A stretch of DNA of 64,000 nucleotides from Sphingomonadales bacterium (GCA_009995225.1 JAACPW010000005.1:62001-126000), one strand, 5' to 3'; shown: positions 40,180-49,998, counted from the stretch's first letter. Notes: generated from the letters alone by a model not told the origin. Numbers and translations: made by a program.

Positions 40180-40986
40180 ATGAACGCTGCTTATATCGTC
40201 GGCACCTTCGATGTTGCCGAACTCGCCTTCCTGCTGTTCTTCGGATTTTTCATCGCCTTGGTGATTTACCTGAACCGTGAAAGTCGCCGAGAAGGCTATC
40301 CGCTCGAAGACGAGGAAACGGGCAAGGTCCACCCTGCCAGTTTGTTCGACGGCGACAAGAAGGTCTTCAAGCTGCCCAACGGCCGTGGCACCTATGTGCC
40401 CGAAGACGTCGCCCGCGATGACATCAATGTTCCTGGCGTTCCCGGCTTCCGCTCTGCCGGTGCGCCGCTGGTCCCGACTGGCGATCCGATGATTGACGGC
40501 ATGGGCCCCGCGGCCTTTGCCAATCGCGCCAAATATCCCGATCTCACGTTCGATGGCCGCCCGCGCATCATCCCGATTGCTGACAGCCATGACCTGATCG
40601 TCTCGCCCAATGATCCGCAGCTAATCGGCTGGTCGGTCATGGCGGCCGACAAGCAGATGGTCGGGAAGGTCAGCGATATCTGGGTCGACCAGGCCGAACA
40701 CCTGATCCGCTACCTCGAAATCGAAACCACCACGGGCAAGAAAGTGCTTGCGCCGATGATGGTGGCCACGGTCCACGGCAACGGCCTGCTGGAAGCGATT
40801 CTGCCGATCATCGAAGACAAGCCCAAGTTCGTCGAAATCGATGCCATCACTGCTGCCCAGTTCGAAAACGTACCGGCGCTCGAGACAGCTGGTATCATCA
40901 CCCGCTACGAAGAAGACCGCATCCAGGCCTATTATGGTGGCGGCTACATGTATGCGACACCGGAAAGGTCTGAAGCATGGATCTGA
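40180..40986 (+). CDS. puhA: Photosynthetic reaction centre H subunit (PuhA)
   Basis: PuhA caps the cytoplasmic face of the reaction centre and controls proton delivery to QB. The 268-aa product has one N-terminal membrane helix (about residues 12-32, VAELAFLLFFGFFIALVIYL) followed by YLNRESRREGYPLE. The large globular domain includes YPDLTFDGRPRIIP, VSDIWVDQAEHLIRYLE and a C-terminal EEDRIQAYYGGGYMYA. The start ATG 40180 has gagagga upstream. The end overlaps puhB by 10 nt. Confidence 0.98.
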   Translation: MNAAYIVGTFDVAELAFLLFFGFFIALVIYLNRESRREGYPLEDEETGKVHPASLFDGDKKVFKLPNGRGTYVPEDVARDDINVPGVPGFRSAGAPLVPTGDPMIDGMGPAAFANRAKYPDLTFDGRPRIIPIADSHDLIVSPNDPQLIGWSVMAADKQMVGKVSDIWVDQAEHLIRYLEIETTTGKKVLAPMMVATVHGNGLLEAILPIIEDKPKFVEIDAITAAQFENVPALETAGIITRYEEDRIQAYYGGGYMYATPERSEAWI

Positions 40987-41738
40987 ACTATAGCCAGGAC
41001 GCGGCAGCGACAGACATGTCGCTGACCGCAGGGATTGATCATGCCGCGCTCGAAAATGACGGGCCCAAGGCATTTGGCGATCGGATGGGCACACCCGCAG
41101 CACGTGAAAAGGTGTTGTGGAAGGGCCGTCCGGAACTGCGATTGCTGGCTCGCACCGCGTTCCACACGCGCAAGGCCGGGATCTACATGGCTGGCCTCAG
41201 CGTGGTCGCCCTGCTTCTGGGTAACACCACGGCCGCGCTGGTCGCAGCTGGGCTTGGTGTGGTGCTGGTCGGGCTGCTTTATGTGCTTGCCTGGGCCAGC
41301 GCACGAAGCACGCTGTATATCCTGACCGACGAACGGCTGATCATGCGGATCGGCATGGCGATTGAGACGCGCGTCAACGTCCCGCTCAAGCAGATCAAGG
41401 CCGCCAGCTTTCGCCCACGCGACAATGATCATGGCGATATCGCTTTCGAATTGAACGGTGAGCGACTGCTCAGCACGTTGCTGCTGTGGCCGCATGTTCG
41501 CCCCGGGCACTATGCCATGCCGCAACCCATGCTGCGCGCTGTGCCTGAAGCTGCTCGCCTTGCAGAAATGATTGGTGAGGCCCGCGCGCAATTCGGTGCG
41601 ATCGACCGGAATTTGACCGATATCAAGGAAGCCGCACCCGCTATCGTTCAACACGCAGGTCAGGCGGCACATGTCACGGGGCGTCCCGCTACGGCGCCGC
41701 ATCGGCCCGGACAGGTTCTTGAAGGAGCGCCGGCATGA
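40977..41738 (+). CDS. puhB: Photosynthetic complex assembly protein PuhB
   Basis: PuhB is a membrane protein required for reaction-centre assembly in Rhodobacter. The 253-aa product carries an N-terminal soluble part with VLWKGRPELRLLARTAFHTR and two or three membrane helices (residues about 68-112). A PH-like domain follows (STLYILTDERLIMRIGMAIE, then NVPLKQIKAASF). It overlaps puhA upstream and puhC downstream (ATGA), so it is translationally coupled with both. Confidence 0.93.
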   Translation: MDLNYSQDAAATDMSLTAGIDHAALENDGPKAFGDRMGTPAAREKVLWKGRPELRLLARTAFHTRKAGIYMAGLSVVALLLGNTTAALVAAGLGVVLVGLLYVLAWASARSTLYILTDERLIMRIGMAIETRVNVPLKQIKAASFRPRDNDHGDIAFELNGERLLSTLLLWPHVRPGHYAMPQPMLRAVPEAARLAEMIGEARAQFGAIDRNLTDIKEAAPAIVQHAGQAAHVTGRPATAPHRPGQVLEGAPA

Positions 41739-42223
41739 TCGTACGTGAATATGAAAAGGACGAGATCACCGTCAGCAAGGTGCCCTTGATGCTGATGGGC
41801 GGTATCGTGGCGATCACGCTGGTGTTGACCGCAGGGGTCAGCCTGGGCGTCTTCGAGCGTCAGTCCATTCCGGCCGAGGCCCGCGCCTCAGCCGGGATCG
41901 AGCCTGCCGCAGAACGCACATTGCGCTTCTTTGACGAAGCGGACGGCACCGTCCGGGTCGAAGATGGCGCCACTGCCGAGGTGCTTGCACGGTTCGAAAC
42001 GGGCGAAGGCGGCTTCATCCGCGCCACTGTGCGCAGCCTGGTCCACCAGCGCCGCATCCGTGACGAAGGGCCGGCCGTGCCCTTCAAGCTCACCCGGTGG
42101 GAAAACGACAATTTGACCTTGTCCGATCCGGTGACGGGCCGCAGTGTCGAGGTCAGTTCCTTTGGGCCGGACAATCGCGCAGTGTATGCTGGCCTGCTTC
42201 CTGCGACAACCAAGGCGCCTTGA
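41735..42223 (+). CDS. puhC: Photosynthetic complex assembly protein PuhC
   Basis: PuhC is an assembly factor for the RC-LH1 core. The 162-aa product has one membrane helix near residues 18-40 (VPLMLMGGIVAITLVLTAGV) and a periplasmic domain containing RTLRFFDEADGTVRVEDG and the segment GFIRATVRSLVHQRRI, both characteristic of the family. The start overlaps puhB and the stop overlaps the next small gene (TGATG). Confidence 0.92.
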   Translation: MIVREYEKDEITVSKVPLMLMGGIVAITLVLTAGVSLGVFERQSIPAEARASAGIEPAAERTLRFFDEADGTVRVEDGATAEVLARFETGEGGFIRATVRSLVHQRRIRDEGPAVPFKLTRWENDNLTLSDPVTGRSVEVSSFGPDNRAVYAGLLPATTKAP

Positions 42224-42525
42224 TGAAACTCTCTTTCCTCACAGCAAGCTCTTTCGACACGCCCTGCACGATCACGGTCGAGCAGAGCCCGGAGCATTTC
42301 CATGCCCATGTCGAATTGGCAGATGAGGTCGATATCCAGCCGGGGGACAAGGTTCGCGTGCACGGTGCACCGATCCAGATCCCGTTTGGCTCACGCCAGG
42401 TGTTCGAGCGCCGCGCAACCGTCACCCGGGCAAGCCCGCTGGCTCGCCGATTGACCCGGTTTGCCGCCTATTTCGACCTGGCCGAACTCTACGAAGTCAG
42501 CTTCAATGCTGGGAGGATCAAATGA
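42223..42525 (+). CDS. Conserved-position hypothetical protein between puhC and acsF
   Basis: This is a 100-aa soluble protein starting at ATG 42223 inside the puhC stop and overlapping acsF (ATGA). It opens with [20 protein letters not shown]. It has a His-rich segment [17 protein letters not shown], a [16 protein letters not shown] stretch that looks like a small beta domain, and a C-terminus [15 protein letters not shown]. No named family is recognised. It sits where short uncharacterised frames occur in other aerobic phototroph clusters. Tight coupling to both neighbours suggests a role linked to RC assembly or to the AcsF cyclase, perhaps as a small partner; this is inference. Confidence 0.82.
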   Translation: MKLSFLTASSFDTPCTITVEQSPEHFHAHVELADEVDIQPGDKVRVHGAPIQIPFGSRQVFERRATVTRASPLARRLTRFAAYFDLAELYEVSFNAGRIK

Positions 42526-43583
42526 ACGCCTACAAGCCGATGACGAGCGAAGAAGCGATGGCCATCGCCACGCAGGACACGATGCTGACCCCGCGCTTCT
42601 ACACCACCGATTACGATGCGCTCGACGCGATCGATGTCAGTCTGGTGCGCAAGGAATGGGACCAGCTCATTGCTGACATGGTGGGCGATCCCAACAAGAT
42701 GCATTTCAAGCACTCCGACCGCTTCAAGGGTGTGATCGAGGGCTTGGAGCCTGCATTGCGCAAGGAATTCACCGATTTCCTCGTCAGCTCAATGACATCG
42801 GAGTTTTCGGGCTGCGTGCTCTATGCCGAAATTGCCAAGCGCACCAAGAACCCCGATGTCAAACAGCTGTTCCGGCTGCTCGCCCGCGATGAAAGCCGCC
42901 ATGCTGGCTTCATCAACGAAAGCCTCAAGGATGCCGGGATCGGCGTTGATCTGGGCTATCTGACGAAGACGAAGAAATACACGTATTTCAAGCCCAAGTT
43001 CATCTTCTACGCGGTCTACCTGAGCGAGAAGATCGGCTATGCGCGCTACATCACCATCTTTCGTCATCTGGCGCAGAACCCGCAATACAAGTTCCACCCG
43101 ATCTTCGACTGGTTCGAAGAATGGTGCAATGACGAGTTCCGCCACGGCGAGGCCTTCGCGATGCTGCTGCGCGCCGATCCCAAGCTGCTGCAGGGGGCCA
43201 ACAAGCTGTGGGTGCGCTTCTTCCTGCTGTCGGTTTACGCCACCATGTATGTGCGCGATCACAACCGCCCGCTGTTCCATGCCGCACTGGGCGTTGATCC
43301 CACCGAATATGACTACAAGGTCTTCGAGATCACCAACCAGATCGCCCGGCAGGTCTTCCCGGTCGAACTCGATATCGATACCCCCATGTTCCGCACCCAG
43401 ATGGAAAACCTGCGCCTTGCAGCCGAGCGTATTGAAGACGGCAAGGCGCGCGGCGGCATCGGTGGCCTGATGCGCCGCGCATCGGGCATGGCCGGCGCCG
43501 GCTTCGCCTTTGCCCGGATGTATTTCCAACGGCCCAAATCGCACGCTCTGCCCGCTTCGATCCGGCTTCAGCCGGCGTGGTAA
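42522..43583 (+). CDS. acsF: Aerobic Mg-protoporphyrin IX monomethyl ester cyclase (AcsF)
   Basis: AcsF is the oxygen-dependent di-iron oxidative cyclase that builds ring E of protochlorophyllide. The 353-aa product has the paired iron-ligand motifs: Glu94 (TSEFSGCV), E124-x-x-H127 ([10 protein letters not shown]) and the second EFRH ([11 protein letters not shown]) in a four-helix bundle. The anaerobic enzyme BchE is not in the window, consistent with an obligately aerobic phototroph. It overlaps the small upstream gene and puhE. Confidence 0.97.
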   Translation: MNAYKPMTSEEAMAIATQDTMLTPRFYTTDYDALDAIDVSLVRKEWDQLIADMVGDPNKMHFKHSDRFKGVIEGLEPALRKEFTDFLVSSMTSEFSGCVLYAEIAKRTKNPDVKQLFRLLARDESRHAGFINESLKDAGIGVDLGYLTKTKKYTYFKPKFIFYAVYLSEKIGYARYITIFRHLAQNPQYKFHPIFDWFEEWCNDEFRHGEAFAMLLRADPKLLQGANKLWVRFFLLSVYATMYVRDHNRPLFHAALGVDPTEYDYKVFEITNQIARQVFPVELDIDTPMFRTQMENLRLAAERIEDGKARGGIGGLMRRASGMAGAGFAFARMYFQRPKSHALPASIRLQPAW

Positions 43584-44371
43584 GCTGGAGCGGCCATATT
43601 GTGCCGTTCATCGTGACGGTGGCGATCTGGTTTATCGCGACCGGGCTGATTGCCTGGGCGGATAACCGTGAACGCGCCACGTTCACGGCCAGTCTGATGA
43701 TCGGCAGCATCGCGGGGATCGCCGGACTGGTGATTATCCTGGTTGCATCGCTTTCGACGGAGGTTTGGGCGGTTTACGTGTCCTTCATCGGCGCGCTGAT
43801 GGTGTGGGGCTGGCATGAACTGAGCTTCCTTACGGGCGCTTCGGCTGGGCCGCGCCGGGGCATGGCCGATCCCGGACTGACTGGCGTTGCCCGCTTTCGT
43901 CAGGCTGCGGCGACAGTGATGCATCACGAAGTTGCGCTGGCATTGACGGCACTGCTGCTGATCTCGCTTTCTTGGAATGTGCCCAACCAGATTGGCGCAA
44001 CCGTATTCGTTCTGATGTTTGCCATGCGCCTGATCTCCAAGATCAATCTGTTTGTGGGTGTCCCCAATTCGACGTCGGAAATGCTCCCGGAACAGCTTGC
44101 CTATCTCAAGACCTATTTCGGCCCCAGCCGCATGACGGTGCTGCTGGCGCTGTCCGTCGCAGGGATTGCAAGCGCGACAGCCTGGTTTGCGAGCCTCGCG
44201 CTCGCCGCGCCCGTGGGCAGCGCCGAAATGGTAGGCGCAAGCCTGCTGACCACGTTGAGCCTGCTCGGCGTGCTCGAACACCTCTTCCTGGCCCTGCCGT
44301 TCCGTGATGGAATGCTTTGGGGCTGGGCCTTCCCGCAGCGGAAGGCTGCGGTGCAAACCGATCAAGATTGA
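43577..44371 (+). CDS. puhE: Putative photosynthetic complex assembly protein 2 (PuhE)
   Basis: PuhE is a polytopic membrane protein that modulates bacteriochlorophyll production and RC assembly. The 264-aa product has about seven helices. Family segments include [47 protein letters not shown] and LKTYFGPSR. Translation appears to start at GTG 43577, 7 nt inside acsF. It ends 31 nt before hemA. Confidence 0.92.
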   Translation: MVSWSGHIVPFIVTVAIWFIATGLIAWADNRERATFTASLMIGSIAGIAGLVIILVASLSTEVWAVYVSFIGALMVWGWHELSFLTGASAGPRRGMADPGLTGVARFRQAAATVMHHEVALALTALLLISLSWNVPNQIGATVFVLMFAMRLISKINLFVGVPNSTSEMLPEQLAYLKTYFGPSRMTVLLALSVAGIASATAWFASLALAAPVGSAEMVGASLLTTLSLLGVLEHLFLALPFRDGMLWGWAFPQRKAAVQTDQD

Positions 44372-44402
44372 GAGCAAGATGATGACCACTGAGGGAACCC
44401 CG

Positions 44403-45623
44403 ATGGACTTCGAAGCCTATTTCGCCGGCGAGCTGGATACTGTGCGCGCCGATGGCCGCTACCGGGTGTTCACCGACATCAAGCGGCACCGCGGCCGCTT
44501 CCCGCACGCCACGCGCTTTGTCGAAGGCGAAACCCAGGCGGTCACCGTGTGGTGTTCCAACGATTATCTGGGCATGGGTCAGCACCCCGATGTGCTTAAC
44601 GCCATGCATGAATGTCTCGACGAATGCGGTGCGGGCGCGGGCGGCACGCGCAACATCTCGGGCACCAATCACCATCACGTGCTGCTGGAACAGGAACTGG
44701 CCGATCTCCACAACAAGGAGAGCGCGCTGCTGTTCACGTCGGGCTATGTTTCGAACTGGGCGGGCCTCGGCACGCTGGCGGCGCGCATTCCGGGCTGCGT
44801 CGTGTTCTCCGACGCGCTGAACCACGCTTCGATGATCGAAGGCATCCGCCACAGCCGCGCGCCGTACAAGGTGTGGCGCCACAATGACGCCGAACACCTC
44901 GATGAACTGCTGGCGATGTACGGCCCTGACGTGCCCAAGCTGGTCGCCTTTGAAAGCGTCTATTCGATGGACGGCGATATCGCGCCGATCGCCGACATCC
45001 TCGACGTATGCGAAAAGCACGGTGCGATGAGCTACATCGACGAAGTCCACGCGGTTGGCCTCTACGGCCCACGCGGCGGCGGCATTGCCGAGCGCGAAGG
45101 GCTGATGGACCGCATCACCGTGATCGAAGGCACGCTGGGCAAGGCATTTGGCGTGATGGGCGGATACATCGCAGCCTCGGCCAACCTGGTCGATTTCGTG
45201 CGCTCGTTCGCCAGCGGCTTCATCTTCTCGACCGCTCTGCCCCCTGCCATCGCGGCCGGCGCGGCGGCCAGCATCCGTCACCTCAAGACCAGCAGCGCCG
45301 AGCGTGAGCTTCAGCAGAAGCGCGTCAAGCAGGTGCGCCGGGCGCTCGACATCATGGGCATCCCGCACCTCGACAACCCGAGCCACATCATCCCGGTGAT
45401 GGTTGGGGACGCCAAGAAGTGCAAGATGATCAGCGACTGGCTGATGGACAATCACGGCATCTATGTGCAGCCGATCAACTACCCGACCGTGCCGGTGGGG
45501 TCCGAGCGGCTGCGTGTCACGCCCTCGCCCGTGCACACCGATGGCGATATCGACCGCCTGATCAAAGCCTTGAGCGAGATCTGGTCGCATTGCGAACTGG
45601 CGCGGATGGAACAGGCCGCCTGA
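44403..45623 (+). CDS. hemA: 5-aminolevulinate synthase (HemA)
   Basis: HemA condenses glycine and succinyl-CoA to 5-aminolevulinate with PLP, the Shemin route for all tetrapyrroles. From ATG 44403 the product has 406 aa, normal for the family. gaggga lies 6-11 nt upstream; ATGs at 44379 and 44382 are in frame but less well placed. Seen are [12 protein letters not shown], the [11 protein letters not shown] region, the [13 protein letters not shown] active-site block and the PLP lysine Lys247 ([12 protein letters not shown]). It closes the puh-acsF unit and would match precursor supply to pigment demand. A second housekeeping copy elsewhere is possible. Confidence 0.97.
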   Translation: MDFEAYFAGELDTVRADGRYRVFTDIKRHRGRFPHATRFVEGETQAVTVWCSNDYLGMGQHPDVLNAMHECLDECGAGAGGTRNISGTNHHHVLLEQELADLHNKESALLFTSGYVSNWAGLGTLAARIPGCVVFSDALNHASMIEGIRHSRAPYKVWRHNDAEHLDELLAMYGPDVPKLVAFESVYSMDGDIAPIADILDVCEKHGAMSYIDEVHAVGLYGPRGGGIAEREGLMDRITVIEGTLGKAFGVMGGYIAASANLVDFVRSFASGFIFSTALPPAIAAGAAASIRHLKTSSAERELQQKRVKQVRRALDIMGIPHLDNPSHIIPVMVGDAKKCKMISDWLMDNHGIYVQPINYPTVPVGSERLRVTPSPVHTDGDIDRLIKALSEIWSHCELARMEQAA

Positions 45624-45662
45624 GGTCCGGTTCCCGCTTCCGGCTGGCTCTGTTGCTATGGC

Positions 45663-45690
45663 TGTTGGAGACACATGAGACACTGTCCAG
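45663..45690 (-). repeat. 28-nt repeat, right copy (inverted partner at 11363-11390)
   Basis: Its reverse complement is identical to 11363-11390. It lies 40 nt after the hemA stop, as the left copy lies 53 nt after the crtC stop, so both copies are just outside the ends of the photosynthesis core. Confidence 0.8.
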
Positions 45691-45832
45691 GAAAGGAAAA
45701 TCCTCGGCCCCGTCTCATGCGTCTGACAGTTAGGGACACAGGCGGTTGCGGCGTTCATGCGTAGGTTTGTGTCATTCCGCCCACCAGTAGGAAAATCCTT
45801 TAGATCTTGCCGGCTCTCCCTTGGACGGGAGC

Positions 45833-45868
45833 GGAGGGTGGATGCCTTGGGGAAGGCGTCCGCCCTCC
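45833..45868 (+). terminator. 16-bp stem-loop with GGGG loop downstream of hemA
   Basis: GGAGGGTGGATGCCTT (45833-45848) pairs with AAGGCGTCCGCCCTCC (45853-45868). Both non-Watson-Crick positions are U-G pairs if the plus strand is transcribed, but A-C mismatches on the minus strand, favouring a plus-strand RNA structure. Only TTTAG follows, so it is at best a weak intrinsic terminator or a 3'-end stabiliser. Confidence 0.5.
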
Positions 45869-45981
45869 TTTAGTTCCGCGGATGCCAAGCACCGCGCCAA
45901 GGTTCGCAGTTTTAACCGAAGGTTGGCGGGGAGCGGAAAGACCGCTGCCCACCAATGTCGGCCAGGAAGGATGTGAAAATC

Positions 45982-46377
45982 CTATCCGGGAATGTGAATT
46001 CCGCACAGCTTGTTACCATCGGGGTCGCGCACATAGGCCAGGTGGATTTCACCCATCGCCGAATCCCGTGGCCCCGGCAGATCTTCGATGGAGGTTCCCC
46101 CATTGGCAACCGCAACATCATGAAACTGCTGCACTTGCTCGGGCGAGTTGCAGGAAAATGCCACGGTGCCGCCATTGGACACCGTTGCCGGCTCGTTATT
46201 TATCGGCTCTGTGACGATGAAGTTCGTCCCGCCCTCGTTGCGGTAGAAAAGCCGCGTGTGCCCGCTTCCTGCGATATTGAGCATCGGTTCATCGACACCC
46301 AGGACACCCAAAACGGCATCGTAGAACCGCCGTGACCGCTCGATGTCATTTGACCCTACCATCGTGTGAAACAGCAA
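45982..46377 (-). CDS. VOC (glyoxalase/bleomycin resistance-like) family protein
   Basis: The protein has 131 aa from TTG 46377, chosen because agggag sits 8 nt upstream in the minus strand; ATG 46362 is the alternative. The fold of two beta-alpha-beta-beta-beta modules is evident from MVGSNDIERSRRFYDAVLG at the start and AYVRDPDGNKLCGIH at the end. Putative metal ligands are the N-terminal His of LFHTMVG and a Glu near the C-terminal module. VOC proteins include glyoxalases, dioxygenases and antibiotic-binding proteins; the substrate is not known. It stands alone between hemA and the sugar locus. Confidence 0.82.
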   Translation of the reverse strand: MLFHTMVGSNDIERSRRFYDAVLGVLGVDEPMLNIAGSGHTRLFYRNEGGTNFIVTEPINNEPATVSNGGTVAFSCNSPEQVQQFHDVAVANGGTSIEDLPGPRDSAMGEIHLAYVRDPDGNKLCGIHIPG

Positions 46378-46531
46378 TTTCTTTCTCCCTTTGGTTATCG
46401 GGACGGTTGTGACGCCGGCTCTGCATGAGAGCAAGAGAAGGATGCATCATCCCAAGCATGCTCGCTCACTTCTGGATTGACGCTCGGGGTGAATCGGCTG
46501 CCATCGTCCGCTTGGCGGCAGCTCGCCGAGG

Positions 46532-48604
46532 TCACTCCACCGGAATGAACCGCACCGCCACCCCGCCCGACGATGCGAGCCGCACCGCGAAAGACTTGCC
46601 GCCCGTGACGATGTCCTCCTCGATCACCATCGCATAGGGGTTGGTGTCCCAATGCGCGTCCGCTCCGTCGCGGTAGATCTGCGCGCGGTACTGTTTGCCC
46701 TTTTCGAGGAAGGACAGCGGCAGCAACAGGTCGCGCGGCTCTTCATCCGTCACTGCGCCCAGGAACCATTCCTTGGACTTGCGCCCCTGCCGCGCAAAGG
46801 CGACATATTCGCCCACTTCCCCGACGAGCGCGATCGACTGTTCCCAATCGGCCTCCACGTCCTTGATGAACTGGAAGGCTTCGGGACGGGCTTCGTAATT
46901 TTCGGGCAGATCGGCCGCCATCTGGAGCGGGGAATAGAGCACCACGTAGAGCGCAAGCTGCTTGGCCAGCGTGGTCTGCGGGCGGTTTGACGGATTGCCG
47001 CGCGGCACATCGGCGCGAACCGGGGCGCGTTCGTTGGGCTTCAGATCGAAGATGCCGGGGGTGAAGTCCATCGGCCCCGCCAGCATCCGGGTGAAGGCCA
47101 GCATCGCTTCGTGGCTGGGCGGATTGGGCGGCGTGCCCCAGGCGTTGAACTCCATCCCGCGTGCGCCTTCGCGGGCCATCCAGTTGGGATAGGTGCGGCG
47201 CAGGCCTGTGTCCTTGACCGGCTCGTGCGCGTTGATCGCAATCTTCCGCTTGGCCGCGGCCTCGACCACGCGCAGATGGTGGCTGACCATGAACTGACTG
47301 TCGTGCCATTCGTAACGGCGCACCCCGTCCTGATCCAGCCGCACCGCATCGCCAGCGTCCGCGACATAGCCGGTCTTGACCTGCCGCACGCCGACCTTCT
47401 CATACAGATCGAAGGCGGCTTCCATCTGGCTTTCGTAATTGGCGATATTGGCCGAGGTTTCGTGGTGCCCGATCAGGCGGACGCCCTTCGACTGCGCATA
47501 GCGGCCCAGTCCCTCGAGATCGAAATCGGGCATGGGCTCGGTGAAGCGGAATAGGTCGCCATTGTTGAACCAGTCCCCGTCCCAGCCGATGTTCCAGCCT
47601 TCCACCAGCACGCCCGAAAAGCCGTTTTCGGCGGCAAAGTCGATATAACGCTTGGTCTCCGCCGTGGTCGCACCGTGGATCGGGCCGCTGCCCCACGTCT
47701 TTTCATTGATGTGCATCGCCCACCAGATACCGACATATTTGCCCGGCTCCACCCACGACACATCGCCCAGTGTATTGGGTTCGTTGAGGTTCAGGATGAT
47801 GTCGGAATTGATGAGGCCCACCGCTTGCCGCGCGACCTGAATGGTGCGCCACGGGCTTTTGAAGGGCGCTGTGGTCTTGACCTTCGGCCCGCCCGACCAG
47901 TTGCGCAGCTTCGCCTCGAAATTGCCCGCCCGCAGCGCGCCCAGCGACATGGACGAATAATCCACCAGCGCCGCTTCGTGGATGGCAAAATGCAGGCCGC
48001 TCTCCTTGCGGAAGGTGGCGGGCGTGTGGGCATCGTCGACCTCGCCCGCAGGCGCGGTGCGGGTGACGTATTCGTAGCGGTTGAATTCGTCCGACGGGGT
48101 GTACCACATGGTGGTTTTGTCACCGACGCCGAACTGGGTCAGCTCATCGACGATGGCGATATCGCCTTGCAGCGCCGCCTGGTCGGGAAGCTCGTAACGA
48201 AAGCCGATGCCGGTATCGAAGGCGCGGAACCGCACCGTCATCTGCCGCGCGGGGCCTTGGGTTGCGCGAAAGATAACAGCGATTTCATTGTGCTGATCGC
48301 GCACCAGCCGACGTTCGCCCCAGGGCTGTTCCCACGTGGTGTCGTTGCTCGCACGGGTCGCGCCCGCAATCGCGAGCCCGCGTTCAAAGCCGGGGTGCTC
48401 GGCAAAGATCAGGCCGAGTTTCGAGGGCGCGATGACCTCCTCGCCCTCAAAGCTGACGGCGTAACTTGCCTGTCCGCCATCATCCGTCACCGTGACAATG
48501 ATCTTGCCATCGGGAGAGATGACTTCCAGCGTCTCGGCGTAAGCGGGCGCTGCTGCCCACCCCACCACCGCTGCGGCGATCATCGGTGTCCAGATCTTCG
48601 TCAT
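46532..48604 (-). CDS. Glycoside hydrolase family 97 alpha-glucosidase (SusB-like)
   Basis: The 690-aa secreted enzyme has a signal peptide cleaved after APAYA. An N-terminal beta-sandwich, a (beta/alpha)8 barrel and a C-terminal sheet domain follow, as in GH97. Family blocks are WWAMHINEKTWGSGPIHGAT, ENGFSGVLVEGWNIGWDGDW, GYVADAGDAVR, and AHEPVKDTGLRRTYPNWM followed by EGARGMEFNAWG. GH97 members release glucose from alpha-linked oligosaccharides or act as alpha-galactosidases. The starch-type neighbours favour maltodextrins. The start is ATG 48604. It ends the minus-strand unit transporter, GH13, GH97. Confidence 0.93.
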   Translation of the reverse strand: MTKIWTPMIAAAVVGWAAAPAYAETLEVISPDGKIIVTVTDDGGQASYAVSFEGEEVIAPSKLGLIFAEHPGFERGLAIAGATRASNDTTWEQPWGERRLVRDQHNEIAVIFRATQGPARQMTVRFRAFDTGIGFRYELPDQAALQGDIAIVDELTQFGVGDKTTMWYTPSDEFNRYEYVTRTAPAGEVDDAHTPATFRKESGLHFAIHEAALVDYSSMSLGALRAGNFEAKLRNWSGGPKVKTTAPFKSPWRTIQVARQAVGLINSDIILNLNEPNTLGDVSWVEPGKYVGIWWAMHINEKTWGSGPIHGATTAETKRYIDFAAENGFSGVLVEGWNIGWDGDWFNNGDLFRFTEPMPDFDLEGLGRYAQSKGVRLIGHHETSANIANYESQMEAAFDLYEKVGVRQVKTGYVADAGDAVRLDQDGVRRYEWHDSQFMVSHHLRVVEAAAKRKIAINAHEPVKDTGLRRTYPNWMAREGARGMEFNAWGTPPNPPSHEAMLAFTRMLAGPMDFTPGIFDLKPNERAPVRADVPRGNPSNRPQTTLAKQLALYVVLYSPLQMAADLPENYEARPEAFQFIKDVEADWEQSIALVGEVGEYVAFARQGRKSKEWFLGAVTDEEPRDLLLPLSFLEKGKQYRAQIYRDGADAHWDTNPYAMVIEEDIVTGGKSFAVRLASSGGVAVRFIPVE

Positions 48605-48633
48605 GCGTTCTCTCCCGCGCCCTGTCCGGCGCC

Positions 48634-49998
48634 TTACTTGGTCTCTTGGAAAATGCGGAAACCCCAAGGTGCGAGCGCCATCGTCTCGCCGGCGCTGAAG
48701 CTGGCTTCCGCGCCGGTCAGCGCATCTGTGTAGCGGCCGTGATGGCGCGCCTGCTGGAATGTGACCTGCTGCGGCCGGGGGCTGAGGTTGAACACCGCGA
48801 ACACCCGCTCGCCCTGAACGCCGCGGGTGAAGGCGTAAACATCGGCGGTGGCATCGCTCGGCACTTCGATCATCGGCGCGCCGAAGCGACCATTGTGGAG
48901 CGCGGGGCTTGCGGTCTTGAGCGCGATCAGCTTGCGTAGCAGGGCGTCATGCTGGCCTTCGCGCCAGACAATCGGATCACGCTCGAAAAACTTAAGCATC
49001 CGGTCATTGTCGGCTTCCTGCCCGTTGTAGACCAGCGGCAGGCCCAGACCCGTGAAGGACAGCGCCATTGCCGCTTCATAGGCCGGGCCGTAGATTTCGG
49101 CGGCGACACCGTCCCACGAATTCTGATCGTGGTTCTCGGTATAGACCATGCGCATCGCGGCATGGGGCCAGGTTTCGGACTGTCCGGCATAATAGCCGCG
49201 CATCGCCCCTGCCCCGCTGCCGTCTTTCACAAGGCGCTGCATCGCCTCCTTCCAGCCCCAGCCATAGGTCGCATCGAAGGCGCGGGTGTGCAGATCGCGC
49301 TGCTCCCATTCGGCGAGCATGAAGACAGGGGCAACGGCGTCAAGTTCGGCCCGCGCGGTGTTCCAGAAATCGGTCGGGACATAGCCCGCAACATCGGCGC
49401 GATAACCGTCGACCCCGAACTCGCGCACCCAGTAGACGAGGCTTTCGGTCATGTATTGGCGAAGGCCCGGTTGGCTGTAATCGAAATCCGCCACATCCGA
49501 CCAGTCGGTGCCCGCAGGGCTCATCAGCGCGCCTTCCGGCGTGCGGGTGTACCATTCGGGATGGCTTGCAGTGAGCGGATTATCATAGGCCGAATGGTTG
49601 GCGACCCAATCGAGGATTACCTTCAGCCCCAGCCGGTGCGCTTGGTCCACGAAGGCGCGGAAGTCCGCTTCGGTGCCGAATTCGGGATTGACGGCGCGGT
49701 AATCGCGCACGGCGTAGGGGCTGCCCAGGCTGCCCTTGCGGTTCACCTCTCCGATGGGATGGATCGGCATCAGCCAGATGATATCGACCCCCATTTCGGC
49801 GAGGCGCGGCAGTTGCTTTTGTGCGGCGGCAAAGGTGCCCTCGGGCGTGAACTGGCGGGTGTTGAGCTGATACAGCACCGCGTCCGCCGTCCATGCGGCG
49901 TTCTGCACTTCGATCACATCGCGCGGGGTGTAGTCCGGCTGGGCGAACGCAGGCGTGGCGGCAACGGCCGCGGCCAGCAGGGCGGCAGAAAGGCGCAT
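48634..49998 (-). CDS. Secreted GH13 alpha-amylase family enzyme
   Basis: The 454-aa protein has a clear signal peptide (MRLSAALLAAAVAATPAFAQ) and a GH13 barrel. Seen are region I DWVANHS, region II GVDGYRADVAGY with the nucleophile Asp, region III FMLAEWEQ with the acid Glu, and region IV YTENHDQNSW with the transition-state Asp. It should cleave alpha-1,4-glucans in the periplasm. The start ATG 49998 overlaps the transporter stop (TGATG). It is relatively short, lacking extra starch-binding domains. Confidence 0.92.
   Translation of the reverse strand: MRLSAALLAAAVAATPAFAQPDYTPRDVIEVQNAAWTADAVLYQLNTRQFTPEGTFAAAQKQLPRLAEMGVDIIWLMPIHPIGEVNRKGSLGSPYAVRDYRAVNPEFGTEADFRAFVDQAHRLGLKVILDWVANHSAYDNPLTASHPEWYTRTPEGALMSPAGTDWSDVADFDYSQPGLRQYMTESLVYWVREFGVDGYRADVAGYVPTDFWNTARAELDAVAPVFMLAEWEQRDLHTRAFDATYGWGWKEAMQRLVKDGSGAGAMRGYYAGQSETWPHAAMRMVYTENHDQNSWDGVAAEIYGPAYEAAMALSFTGLGLPLVYNGQEADNDRMLKFFERDPIVWREGQHDALLRKLIALKTASPALHNGRFGAPMIEVPSDATADVYAFTRGVQGERVFAVFNLSPRPQQVTFQQARHHGRYTDALTGAEASFSAGETMALAPWGFRIFQETK

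Larger units (their letters stand above)
45624..45981. other. Spacer after hemA with repeat copy and hairpins
   Basis: The 358-nt spacer holds the right copy of the 28-nt inverted repeat (45663-45690), a 16-bp hairpin (45833-45868) and a small AGCGG/CCGCT hairpin (45932-45946). Short frames here have no support. It separates the photosynthesis cluster from the convergent VOC gene and probably contains the hemA transcript end. Confidence 0.5.

Noticed and set aside
43568-44389. Minus-strand frame opposite puhE
   Set aside because: puhE has conserved membrane segments and operon context; the antisense frame is a compositional artefact.
45791-46006. Possible RNA gene or short frame after hemA
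   Set aside because: It contains hairpins but no tRNA-like TpsiC arm (GGTTCGA) and no conserved protein features; kept only as a structured spacer.
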